Below are positions 34,964 to 45,410 of a stretch of 64,000 bases of DNA, in pieces. The first letter of the stretch is position 1; every line of letters starts with the position of its first letter. Position numbers and translations under genes: made by a program. Below the pieces are notes generated by a model. That model searched no databases and was not told where the DNA came from. It saw only the letters and a list, made by a program, of their open reading frames with translations. The DNA comes from Parascedosporium putredinis. Lineage: Eukaryota; Ascomycota; Sordariomycetes; Microascales; Microascaceae. The stretch covers positions 4,092,001-4,156,000 of the forward strand of contig CASHTG010000001.1 of the NCBI GenBank assembly GCA_949357655.1, read 5' to 3'.

Positions 34964-36538
34964 ACGCCGGCGTCACGCGAGCCGGGGTTGTCCAGACGAG
35001 CCAGCAGGCGCGCCTTGGCTGCCTCGAGGTCATCTGCGTCCTCGGCATCTGAATCGAGGTCCATGGGGGCATCCTCTTCAGCTTCTGAGGCCTCGCCTTC
35101 TTCTTGGTCGCTCACCTCAGGTTCTGCTCCATCATCTCTCGCGTTACCGGCGAGGTCCTCACCTGGGGGGCGGGGGCGGCAGGTTTGTAGCTCCACTGAG
35201 AGCTCCTGCACTAGGCGGTTCGTTCGCCTGATCCCCTAAACTGGGATCGCCTTCGATGTGCTCGCCCTCATCTTCAAAATCTTTCGCGACACCCCCGTCC
35301 TCACCACTATCGTCCACCGCATCGTGCAGACCTAGATCCCCGCCGCCGTCGGCAACCTCCTCCCTCAGGACGGCCATCTCGGCGATGCTCCTCCCGAGGA
35401 GTACCGCCCTGCGGCCCAGATCGCGCACCCACGCGACGTCGGTGTGCGATAGCTCGCCTGCGGGCGGTAGCGCTGCGAGCAGTGCCCACAACCAACGACT
35501 TGTCCGTTCTGATACTCCGCGCCCCACGCGGAGGAACCGGCCGCCCATGATGATGCGAAGGACGCGCAACACCGCATCCTTATCCATGGCAGCGACCTGG
35601 GCAGGCAGCGGGTCCGTCTCCTCGATGCGCCTATTCCAGAGTGTAAAGGTCGCGCTCTTGGGCCCAAAGGGTCCGACATAGGGGTATGAGACTCGGGAAG
35701 GGAGGCTATGATGTGTGGGGGTCGGGTATGTAGTCGAGCCTGAAGGGTGCGGAAACGTGCGCATACGGAAGCCAAGTAAGCGGCGGTGGCGGCGACGGCA
35801 GGATCCTCGTCCTCGTCGTCGCCATACTCGCCTTCGGACAGGTAGTCTGCCGGCTCATCTGGGGCAGCGGTGTACGCACCGTCCTGATAATATCCTCTTT
35901 GATCATCGAGGCCGGTGTCGTATGCCGAGCGATCTTCGGAGTCGGAGACCTCGCCCTCTTCATCAGATTCGACGTCGCCGCTCCGCTGGTATGTGGCAGG
36001 GAGCTGAGGGCCGATCTTGGGGGCAACTAAAGGTGGGGAATGGTACCGGCTTGCTGTCTAGGAGAGAGTTTCCGGGTTAGTGACGATTAAAATCTGGCTA
36101 CGATGAGCAAAGAGCTTGGAGAGAAATCACCTTCAGTGAAGTGAAGGCAGCCAAGCAGAAAGGGAGATAGTAAGGATGCTCAGGGAGAACAAGAGGCTAG
36201 GGACACGAGAGAGGGGTGGTCAGTCCTCGGAGAGGGGCAAGAGCTCAGGCAGGCAAGCCTGGGCCCAACAAGAAAAGAAAATTTTCCCTACCTTACAGAG
36301 CGCAAGTAGGCCATAGCATCAGTGTCATCTTCAAACTCGAGCTCGTCGTCCTGGGGTAAGCTCGAAGACAAGTTGCCTGCGAAAAGTACTTTTGGCCCCA
36401 TGTTGGGTCCATATGGGCATTTTGATGATGCCTTTGCTTGGACACGGGTGCGTCACGTCTCGCACGTTTGGCCGAGCTTGAGAACGGCTGCTGCTGGGGA
36501 TCCTCATCCTCGTCATCAAAGTCTCTCTTTGCCGCCAT
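34780..36538 (-). CDS. Gemin2/SIP1-like protein (SMN-complex homologue)
   Basis: Gemin2 (SIP1; Brr1 in yeast) gathers Sm proteins for spliceosomal snRNP assembly. Exon 1 is 36538-36292, donor AAG|GTAGGG; exon 2 starts at 36057 after CTCCTAG. The joined reading AYLRSVR-QQAGTIPHLLVAPK is a good match to fungal SIP1 proteins. Further family features are the AMDKDAVLRVLRII helix, the WLWALLAALPP...VRDLGRRA segment, and the C-terminal VNMILTVAGEFYGQRDLLEFRDPF, equivalent to the YFDQRDL end of animal Gemin2. A long acidic insertion with a poly-Asp tract precedes the C-terminal helix. At least four frame breaks occur (36390-36393, about 36030, about 35660 and between 35160 and 35240), so residue-level structure in the middle is uncertain. 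The exact 3' end is also uncertain. Confidence 0.7.
34922..34963. repeat. GTCATC-type repeat encoding poly-Asp
   Basis: Imperfect tandem repeat of GTCATC on the + strand, read on the minus strand as alternating GAT and GAC codons in the acidic insertion of the Gemin2-like protein. Confidence 0.85.
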
Positions 36539-39500
36539 GGTGTGTGGTTTTTTTCTTCCCTATTTTTTTCCCTTCTGCTTCTTCTGCTTCTCCTCCTGCT
36601 CGGCCTCCCGAGTTTCCCCTTTCGTCAGTTGGCGGTTCGAGCCGAACACGTTTGGAGAATGGAGACAGGGAGGGAGGGAAGGGAGGGGAAGGGTGGTTGG
36701 CGAGTGAGGCTCTGTGATGCGATGCAGGGAGATGACGAGGCCTAGCTTGTTTCTGTCGCAGTCGTTGGCGCCGTGGATCCCGAAATTTTAGGCACCAGGA
36801 TTCTTCGATGGTCTTTTGGTCTTTTCGGCAGTCGCCAGCTCAGGTACGCAATGGCTCATGAATCCGGCGCCCAGGAACTTTTTGTTCTACTTTTAGCGAC
36901 TGGCAGGGGTACATGTAATAATAGAGAGGGAGGAGGAAGGAGAAAAAAGATGAAAAATGAACCAATCGAGCTAATCTAGGCCGGCGGGTTCGCTTAACAA
37001 GGTGTGGGGGCAGTCCCAGTTGCACGGAGCGCGTTTTGGGTCCCTGCAACGCGCAAAAGCTCCCTGCTGGTCCACTGCTGGTCCAGCATTTGGGTCCAGC
37101 TCGAGCTCTCAGGCTACTCTTGCTGGTGGGTGAAGAACATTGAACTGAGCAGGATTGAAAAGTCGAACATCAGATGGCACGCTAAAGACTCCAAGTAAGC
37201 CGTGGACAATGCGTTGGGGAAGAACTCAAAATAGCTCGATTGATTGTGCATTGATGGGATACACAAAGCCCGCAACTGGCGAGAACACCCGACTTGCTTG
37301 GGGGCGGGCAGCAAGTCGAGATTAAGCTCGTGGGTAGGGGCAAGCCACACACCTCCATCAGATGATGACGTTTAGGTCAATCCATCCATGGCTGTATCAA
37401 TTATTGATGATGGTCGCGGCGGAACATCAATCCCGAACGTATCCCACATATTCCAGGCAGCCAAATTATTATTCCTCCCGCACCGAAGCGAGACCGGGGG
37501 TATAGGAATTTTCCTGTCCATGCCGGTATCCGTTTTCTTTTTTCTTTTTCCTTTGTCTTCGTTTAATTTCACTGCTGTTTGGGAAACAATTGAGACGTAA
37601 TAGCTTGTCTTGGCTTGGGCGCTTGACCCATGGCATGACAAGCGAAGCGACGGTGCTGAACGCGAAGCGACCATCAAGGGTGAGGGCCCGAAGCTTTCAC
37701 CCGAGACGGTCGGGGCGGGTCATGAGCCTCGTGACATGCTTCCGGAGAATCCCGGCAGGATGAATGAAGCCTCGCCCATACCTTGCCAACACCGCTAAGC
37801 TCGTTATCGGAGCTGTTTTCTTTTCTTTTTCTTTTTGGACAGGAGGGAATATTCTCATCTTCGCTAGTTGCTATTGGTGATGAAAGAAGGGGCTGGCTTG
37901 AAGTCCCCGGCCGAGGGTGTCGGCTGGTCTCCGGCCTTTCCCGGCCTCGCTTCAGTCGCCTTTCAAGCCTTTCCAATTGACCATTCACAACATGAATACA
38001 ATGGAAAAAGCCTGGTACAAAGCCTAGACTGCTCCATCACCTTCATCTCGTCGTCACGTCACAGTCACCCTCACCGTGACGCCCGTATCGACCGGTGCCG
38101 GATGACGTCCGAGTCAGACTGTATTGATCGAATTCCGTGTTTGTGAGAGGCAGCGAATCATTAGTTGCTGATTTGCTGACGTCGGCAAGCATCCATCCCG
38201 TCAGAGGGGGCGGCGGTGGTCGACGGAGCAATTGATAGGAATGTCTTGGCAGGCTCCAGATGGCACCTCGAGTACGCGGCCAGGCCAGCCACACGCGTCG
38301 CAAGGAGGGTAGCAAAGCTAGAAATTTATTTCCCGAGGATTCTAGTGTGGCAGGGTCGCAAGGCACTCTTTTGGTCATGGTCTTGGGCCCGAGGATCCGT
38401 TGGGAGAAAAAGAAGAGAGCGACCGAAAAAACATGTTCGAAACACCTCCCCGTTATCAACATGATGCACGGGAAGCCCGGAGAAGTGCAAGAATCAGCGA
38501 TGATGCGTCACCCTCCGGGGCTCCACGTCTCGAGGCACGCCGAGGCCAATTTGGGAAGAGCGCGGTGTGGCTAGTGTTGGAGTGCAACGAGGGCCAATTC
38601 TTGGATGATGAACAAGAACAAGAGTCAGGTAGCTTGCCAAGCTTGCCTAAAGTAATGTCGAGATCAAAGACTAGCCGTGGTCGGTCTTGCCTTCCTGAGG
38701 AGATGCTGGGTTAACGGGCGGGCAGGAACGGGGTGGCACCTGCCCTGAAAACTTTCCGCATATTCCGCCCCATCCCACTGCTTCCACTACGACAGCACAG
38801 CTCCGCACATCTCCAAGTACGCACAGCAGCAAAACACATGCCCTACCCATGTCTTGCCATCGCCATGGAACCCATCAAGCCGGTTTCCACGGGGCAGCCC
38901 TGGCCCTGACTCCACTCCCGCTCCCACTCCACTAGCCCTCGAGTTGTCACTGATTTTAAAAATCAGTCACCCGCCACCTCCACGTCCACCCCTCTCCCCC
39001 GCCAAGGCTTCCCCGTCCCGGCTCCCGACTCCGAACCCTAATTAATAGCATTAGCTGTATTACTTGGAGACTGAGGCAGGGCCGTTGTCCTCGCCAGGAA
39101 AGCCCCCTCCTTCTCCACCACCAGTGCACTCCTTCAAGTTCCCATGGCCTTGATAGGGAACGGCATCCATGAATGGATAATGGATGGTGGAAAGCCTCGT
39201 CGTGGCTGCCGAGCCGAGTAACGGGGGAGGGGCTCATGAGGAATCAAGGCATTTCAGTGGCTCAAGTCCGCCGACAATCACGCTGAGTATGCAGTATGAT
39301 TGAGCTGACGAAGCTCAAGCGCCAACCGGGATTTCTGCGTTTTCCTCCTCGGCAGCGACCGGCATCCCACCGCCCCGGGCTCCGTCTACCCCAGCCCAGG
39401 CAGCCAGGAGAGGGATGGCAAACGTATACATGGAGTGTACGCATGCCCAAACTTACCAAGATGGTAAGAATGAGACGCGGCTGATACTGGCCTTTTTTCT

Positions 39501-40164
39501 TTTTTCGTATCCCATCCATCCCTTCCATCCATCGCTTAGCCGGGATGTCGTGCGTGTTTTGGTTTGTCCGCCTCCCCCGCCCTCCAATCTTAATTTTTAT
39601 TTTCCTTGTCTCTTGGATAGTGAGACGTAGCGCGGCCGTCCCCGGGAGGGTTGTATTATCACGTCAATAGGCTTGGGCTTGACTCGATCGTGGCGCGAGC
39701 TACGACTGTGACGATTCCTTTTGATCTATTAGCCCTCAGGCTCCGTCGAGTCTTGCGCGGCTCTTGACTAGGCTGAACGGGCCCCCTTCCTAACCTTGCA
39801 CATCACCATGCCCACGTGCCCGTACCTTTTTTTCTTTTGCTTCTATTTTTCCTCTTTTAGCGAGGGGACCCTTTGCCCATACCTTTACACGCCCCCTTAC
39901 CTGACTATACACTATACCCAGTCTCCCAAGAGGACGTCATGGGTATTCTCGAGGACTCACATCACAATCTGGGTTGCATGTTCTTAATCCATGCCGCGTT
40001 CGTCCTTCTCTCCCCATGATGGGCATCGGACGCGCGGACTCCGTTTCTGCGTACGTAGCAGCGGGATAGATCTGGGAGCATCGCGGAATGAAGCTTCTTC
40101 CATCGCTTGTTTCTCGGGGTGACCCTGCGTATGGCTTGAGGCTGTCCCTTATCTTGAGGGAACC
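36539..40164. other. 3.6-kb intergenic region, no gene recognised
   Basis: The left end holds the divergent promoter of the Gemin2-like gene. The rest has only short overlapping frames on both strands, none resembling a family. ATG triplets occur at ordinary frequency here, in contrast to the stretch that follows. Confidence 0.5.
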
Positions 40165-40173
40165 ATGATGCTG

Positions 40174-40180
40174 TTTAAAA
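40174..40180 (+). promoter_or_regulatory. TATA-like element (TTTAAAA)
   Basis: TTTAAAA lies four bases after the last ATG before the ATG-free zone, and is followed by CT-rich and CACAACAACC-type sequence typical of fungal transcription start regions. A promoter here is inferred from composition. Confidence 0.45.
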
Positions 40181-40348
40181 GGCTGTCTTCTCTCTCCCGA
40201 GATCGCGAACCTCGTTTTCCAGCCTCAGGTCACAACAACCCCACACATCTCAACTTATACGCTTCGACATACACAAGCACCACCCTCTCTTGCACAAGCT
40301 ACCCATTCCTTTCTCTCTTCTTTCATCTCTTTCTAATTATCTAATTAT

Positions 40349-40368
40349 CTCTCTCTCTCTCTCTCTCT
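40349..40368 (+). repeat. (CT)10 microsatellite
   Basis: Ten CT units inside a longer pyrimidine tract, about 170 bp downstream of the TATA-like element, where fungal promoters often carry CT-rich initiator sequence. Confidence 0.9.
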
Positions 40369-41571
40369 TTCTCTTTCTATTGTATTAATACGGCTGAAAA
40401 ACTGCAAACTTTCAAGGTTCTTGCTTACTTTGATAGTCGTCAGTCTTGGGTTGGTCGTGATTCAACCTCTCACTTGGCGCAAATTGGCATCAATCTCAAG
40501 CACGTACAACTACTTGTAGAGGAAGAGACAGTACAGAGCACCCAAACCCATTCGCCTGGAGTTCCGTTGCCACTCTTGAGCCACAGTTTCCGGGATTTTC
40601 CAAATTTTCAAAGAGATCTCCTCCCCAGAAGAAAGTCTCACGCCCTTCACGCCCTTCACGCCCTTTGCTGAACCCGATTCGGCAACAAGATTGTCGCATC
40701 TTGACCAAAACTCGAGGGTGTAAATATTCTTCCGTGCTTATTGCACAGTGTCTTTGGGTTCATTGGCGCAAGTCCGCTCTCCCCCTCCACCCACTCCCAG
40801 TCAACGGCCCCCTGGTCCGCTCAGCTTTCCAGGCTTCCACTTTAAGGGCTTCCCAAAGAACCTCGCTCGCCCGGCGTTCACCAGCAGGTTCCCACAGCTC
40901 GCGCAACCATTCCTAAAGTGGATTAAGGCCCTGCCGAACGAGTCTTCTGTTTCGCCAGTAAATTTGACCGGGTGTGAGCTTGTTTGCCGCCCGTTCCCCC
41001 CTCCCTCCCCCGCCATTACCTTGCAAGTCGAGAATAAGCTCCAGAAAGGTACCCCGGGCGTTTTACCAAGTATTCGCTCTTTGGGTTTCTCTCTGCGGTG
41101 GCCGTTGAGCAAAAGCGAGGAATACGAGCAGGGTTTCTTGGGGGCCCACCGTAACCTGTTGGTGACTATTGACCACAATTGACCTCCATTGACCTCCTCG
41201 GGCTCAGAATACGCTCGATACGCGACCATTCTGCGGAAAACCTCACCTTCGTTGCTCGTCATCAGCGGGTCAGCCCAACCCCAAGCCACCTCACCCATCG
41301 AGTCGTACTGCTCGCTCTCGCTGAGATACCGCCATTGACGTGTTCCCTTTTGTGGCTTCCCCGCTCCCAGCCATCATCCATCAATCCGGGGCCGAAGCGC
41401 AATTGGCCCGATTCGGCAACTTTTGGCAATTCAGGCGCCATCCGATCCGTCATTGTTACTTTCCGGTCGACAATCTACGAACCCACGAACCCACGAGCGC
41501 AGGAGCGCACAACACGCGGTGCAGTGAGAAGCGTCGCTTCTTTTTTCTATTTTCTTTTCTTCTGTTTCTGC

Positions 41572-41757
41572 ATGACGTCCGGCTGCGCCTGGCCGCGTAC
41601 TCATACCACCGTTTTTGCCGAACTGCCCACAATCGCCCTGTCCCACGCCTTGAAGATCTTCCGTGTAAGTGGCTTAATACTCTCCTCAATTATCTTGCCT
41701 CTCGCCAAACAAATTACTCCACTGGCACTTGAACCCTTGAAATTGGGTTCCATGTAG
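41572..41757 (+). CDS. 61-codon ORF after the ATG-free leader (uORF or first exon)
   Basis: This is the first ATG after the 1.4-kb ATG-free segment. The frame runs 61 codons to the TAG at 41755-41757; its first 31 codons end exactly at a good splice donor (GTAAGT at 41665). The product begins MTSGCAWPRTHTTVF and matches nothing I know; the part beyond the donor is hydrophobic. It may be an upstream ORF of the FAD-oxidase transcript starting at 42384, the first coding exon of an unrecognised gene, or chance. Between 41758 and 42383 only two further ATGs occur (41786 and 41847), both opening very short frames, and both would be removed if the donor is used with a downstream acceptor. Confidence 0.3.
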   Translation: MTSGCAWPRTHTTVFAELPTIALSHALKIFRVSGLILSSIILPLAKQITPLALEPLKLGSM

Positions 41758-42139
41758 AATTTCCATTGTCGTCAAAAAGTAATTGATGGTTAAAAACTCC
41801 CCGATCTCCCGCTTTCCCTCTTCCCGACATTGCTCTCCCTACTTGTATGCTTGACCTCCCAAGGCTGCACGCACATAGTAGATAAAGACTCTGAACGACA
41901 TCGCCCTCGTCCCCCTTTTCACTCCACATCTCCATCTCCGCGTGTGCGTGTGTGAACGCCCACGCTTGCTTGCGCCCTGCCCGAAGTCGAGAGAGAAACA
42001 TCCGTTCTTCGCATCATTCGCCCTGGTGCTTCTTTGCATTCATACCACTCCATCAACTTCACGCACTTTTTATTTTTATTTTCATCCTTGACTTTCTTGC
42101 CCAATCCGTTTGTTTCCTTCAACCCCCGAAATAAGCCCC

Positions 42140-42157
42140 AAAAAAAAAAAAAAAAAA
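42140..42157 (+). repeat. A18 homopolymer
   Basis: A run of eighteen A preceded by AATAAGCCCC. Isolated, with no element boundaries or target-site duplication seen. Confidence 0.9.
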
Positions 42158-42383
42158 GACCCCTCCTTCAATCGGAAGAGGAAACAAAACCAAACCAGCA
42201 CACCTAGTACCTGCTTTTGCGACTAGTCGTCTCGTTGCAGCTTGTACCCTTTCCACCTTGGCAGCACCTCCTAGTAGTGTCGCCGTCCCACGTCCCACGT
42301 CCCACTTATAATACACTACACTAGCCCGCCCCCAGCCCCGGAGAGCTCTTGGGAGATTCTTCTCCCCCTTCCTGTCCCGCAAG

Positions 42384-44566
42384 ATGACCCCCGTGCCCTT
42401 GAACACCAAACGTTGCGGTTCCCTCTCCCTCATCACCCAGTTTCTGAGCTTTTCTGTCGCCGTCCATGGGGGAGGACCTGTTCACCGCGATCATGCAAAG
42501 TCATCCCTGGAGATGCTAACTGGCCATCGCAGGCCTCCTGGGCCAGTCTCAATGAATCGATTGGAGGAGGACTGCTTCAACCAGCTCCACCAGGAGCTGT
42601 CTGTCATCCGGGACACGGAGCCTACGACCCAGACCAATGCCCAGCTGTCCTCGGCGGATGGGAGACTTACGTCTTCCACGCAGAGCACCCCACCTCCGTC
42701 GAGTGGAACCAGTTCAGCAATGACTCCTGTCTTCCTGACCCAAGTTATCCGTGCGACGCTTCAGGATATCCTGCATTCGTCGTGAACGCCACTAACAACG
42801 AGCATGTCCAAGCCGCGGTCAACTTTGGTACGTTTCCTACGATTCTATCTGTTCCCTTCCTCTCTCCGCGCCTTTTCTACGCCCCCTCTAGACCTCTCTT
42901 TCTCTCTCCTCTCTACTGTGCTCGCATCGCTAACCAGTTACCGCGCTCTCTGCGGTGCCCCGCCACAGCTCGTGACAACAATGTGCGCCTCATCATCAAG
43001 GGCACCGGCCACGACTTCATGGGCCGTTCCATTGCCCCCAATTCCCTCTCCATCTGGACCCATCACATGAAGGGTATCGAGTATCACGAGGGCTCCTTCA
43101 CACCCCAGGGCTGCGACGCCATTGAGACCAACGCCGTGACCACTCGTGCCGGCGGCCAAATGTTTGACCTGCAGAGTTTCCTCCGCACCAAGAACGAGAC
43201 CGTTGTCGGCGGCAATTCTCGGAGCGTCGGCGTGGGTGGCTATCTCAGCGGCGGCGGCCACTCCATTCTCGGGTCTCAGTACGGGCTCGGGAGTGACCAC
43301 ATCCTCGAGGTGGAGCTCGTTACTCCGGATGGAGAAGTAGTCGTTGCAAACGAATGCCAGAACGAGGACCTTTTCTGGGCCGTGCGAGGTGTAAGTCAAT
43401 TTCCTCTTCTTTTTTCTTCTTTTTTGGGGGGGATTGAGCTTCCTCCCTTGGCAGGAGCTGTCAACCGCCCTTCCCCCAACGTAGTGAGGTAGCAAAGATC
43501 GCAAGTACCCTCTCCAATCTAACAACGATGCCGTGTACAGGGCGGAGGCTCGACCTTTGGCGTCATCACCGCCGTAACTCTCGAAACGATCCCTAGCCCC
43601 CATCGCGCACCTCACCCTCGCTCTCTTCACCGTCCCCGACGCCCCGCAGCTCCACGAATACCAGGCCTTCATCCTCTCCCAGTTCCCCTCCTGGGGCGAC
43701 GCAGGGCTCGGCGCCTACCTCTTCCTCGCCCACAACATCAGCAACACCTACTTCCCTGGCCCCCGGACTTCCTCAGCGGAGTCATGGGCCTCGTCACCCT
43801 GCCGGGCGCCACCAACGAGACCGAAATCTACGCCGCCGTCTACCCCGCCATCCAAGAGGCCCAGGCCAAGTTCCCCGACACCAACGTCACCGTCGTCGCC
43901 GTGCCCGAAGTGTTCGACTGCTACCAGTCCTGGTGGGACAAGTACTTTGACAACGGCACGGCCGGCACCGATTCCTACTTGTCCTCCCGCCTCTTCAACA
44001 AAGACACCCTCGCCGACGTCGATTCCGTCGCCGCCGCCCTCGAGGAGTATTTGGCATCCAGTGGCACCGCCCTCGCTCATCTCGTCGCCGGACCAGGCGT
44101 TCGGGACGCTAAGCCCCGTGGAGGAAGCTCCGCCGTGCTTCCGGCATGGAGGATGCCTACGTCCATGTCGTTAAGGGCCAGGAGTTTGATCCCTTGGACC
44201 AGGAGGCCAAGAATGCCGCCATCGAGCGCATCAGGTCCAACACGGAGATCCTTGATAGGCTTGCCCCAAACTCCGGGGCCTACCTTAACGAGGTTAGTTC
44301 CCCCCCTGCCTTCGCAGCCCCATGTTACTCTCTTCCGTCCTTTTTTCCCCCTTGTTTTGGTCGCACTGGACCCCCAAGCGCTAACGAGAAAACACGATCA
44401 GGCATCACTTTTCGAAGACGACTGGCAGCACACCTTTTGGGGCGACAACTACGAGCGCCTCCTTGAGATCAAGCGCAAGGTCGATCCCAAGAGCGTCTTT
44501 GTGTGCCACCCTTGTGTCGGCAGCGAGGGCTGGGAAGAGACTAATGGGCGGCTCTGCAAGGCTTAA
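42384..44566 (+). CDS. secreted FAD-linked oxidoreductase (BBE/VAO family)
   Basis: Flavoprotein oxidase of the berberine-bridge-enzyme/6-hydroxynicotine-oxidase type. Coding exons end at 42827, 43390 and 44292 and resume at 42969, 43541 and 44402; donors are GTACGT, GTAAGT and GTTAGT. The N-terminus from the ATG at 42384 contains a hydrophobic signal peptide. The FAD-binding domain shows IIKGTGHDFMGRS, whose His is the predicted covalent FAD site, and GGNSRSVGVGGYLSGGGHSILGS; the second (Cys) attachment residue of bicovalent members is not present. The C-terminal NYERLLEIKRKVDPKSVFVCHPCVGSE is the BBE-domain end. Frame breaks lie at about 42465-42495, C5 43597-43601, C5 43760-43764 and about 44151; added bases repair all (two for 43597). 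The substrate cannot be inferred, and there is no surrounding biosynthetic cluster. Confidence 0.88.
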
Positions 44567-45410
44567 AGAAGGAGCCCTGGAAAAGGAAGCCTTGCGGATG
44601 CAACCAAATCTCCGCTCCGAAAGCCCCTGAATTGGGGCTTTTTCTTTGTTTTTCCTTTTTGCATCCATCTCCCCGCTCCTCATCTCCTCACTCCACCAAA
44701 AATCTCCTTTTTCTTTTTGTTCTTCATTGCGAATTTACCTAATGTTCTACGTTTTATTGTTTTCTCATTCATTCGGGGGAGTCCTTTTTGGGGGTTTGGA
44801 ATATCTACGTCTCGGATCTATGGAGTTCTCAAAGGGTTTTCTTGCACATTCTCGGTTCATCTACTTGCGAATGTATAGAGGCTTAATGCATACAGGGACC
44901 TTTCCTCTCACTTGTTACCAATATAGGCGCTTTGGACGCGCATCAATATATATACACATATATATAATATCAATGGAACGGCATCGTCACATATATCATG
45001 GGGAAATGTTGAAATGCATATTTTCTCATCAGTCTTCACATCATTGTCATATATTCATTTCAACATCGCCAACGGTGAAAGAAGTAGTAGGAGAACGGTC
45101 GAAATGGATCGAATGAGTCGGCAAGCTAAGAGGGGAAAAAGACAGGAAAGATAAGAAAGTCGAAAGGGGCGAGGGACGTTATCAATACTAAACGCGTAGA
45201 ACTCATAACCTTCATCAAGGCTGGGAGCATTCTGGGGAATAAATAAGTGAAAAAAAAAAAAAAAAAAAGAAAAAGCCACCCATAGTTGTGTACAATTTGA
45301 AATGAAACACACGTTCGCCTCGCTCGCGCCTTGTCAACCCCCTTCAGTTGGTTTCAGAGACCAGAAAAGAAACCATACATCGCTGACTGCTAGTAAGGGG
45401 TCATGAAATG
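44567..45410. other. convergent 3' flanks with A19 tract
   Basis: A T-rich 3' flank of the oxidase gene with a terminator-like GGGGCTTTTTC, a TATATA stretch near 44947-44970, and a run of nineteen A at 45250-45268. No gene seen. Confidence 0.5.

Larger units (their letters stand above)
40171..41571 (+). promoter_or_regulatory. ATG-free 1.4-kb segment, probable long 5' leader
   Basis: I find no ATG triplet on the + strand across 1,401 bases, while the complementary triplet CAT occurs about 20 times, so ATG is common on the minus strand. Roughly 15-20 ATGs would be expected by chance. Such one-sided absence is the known mark of selection against upstream start codons in a scanned leader. The segment starts at a TATA-like element and a (CT)10 tract and ends at the ATG at 41572. 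The transcript it belongs to is not identified. Confidence 0.55.

Noticed and set aside
42140..45268. The A18 and A19 tracts as poly(A) tails of retrotransposed copies
   Set aside because: No adjacent processed gene copy or target-site duplication. Similar A/T tracts are scattered through the intergenic DNA here.
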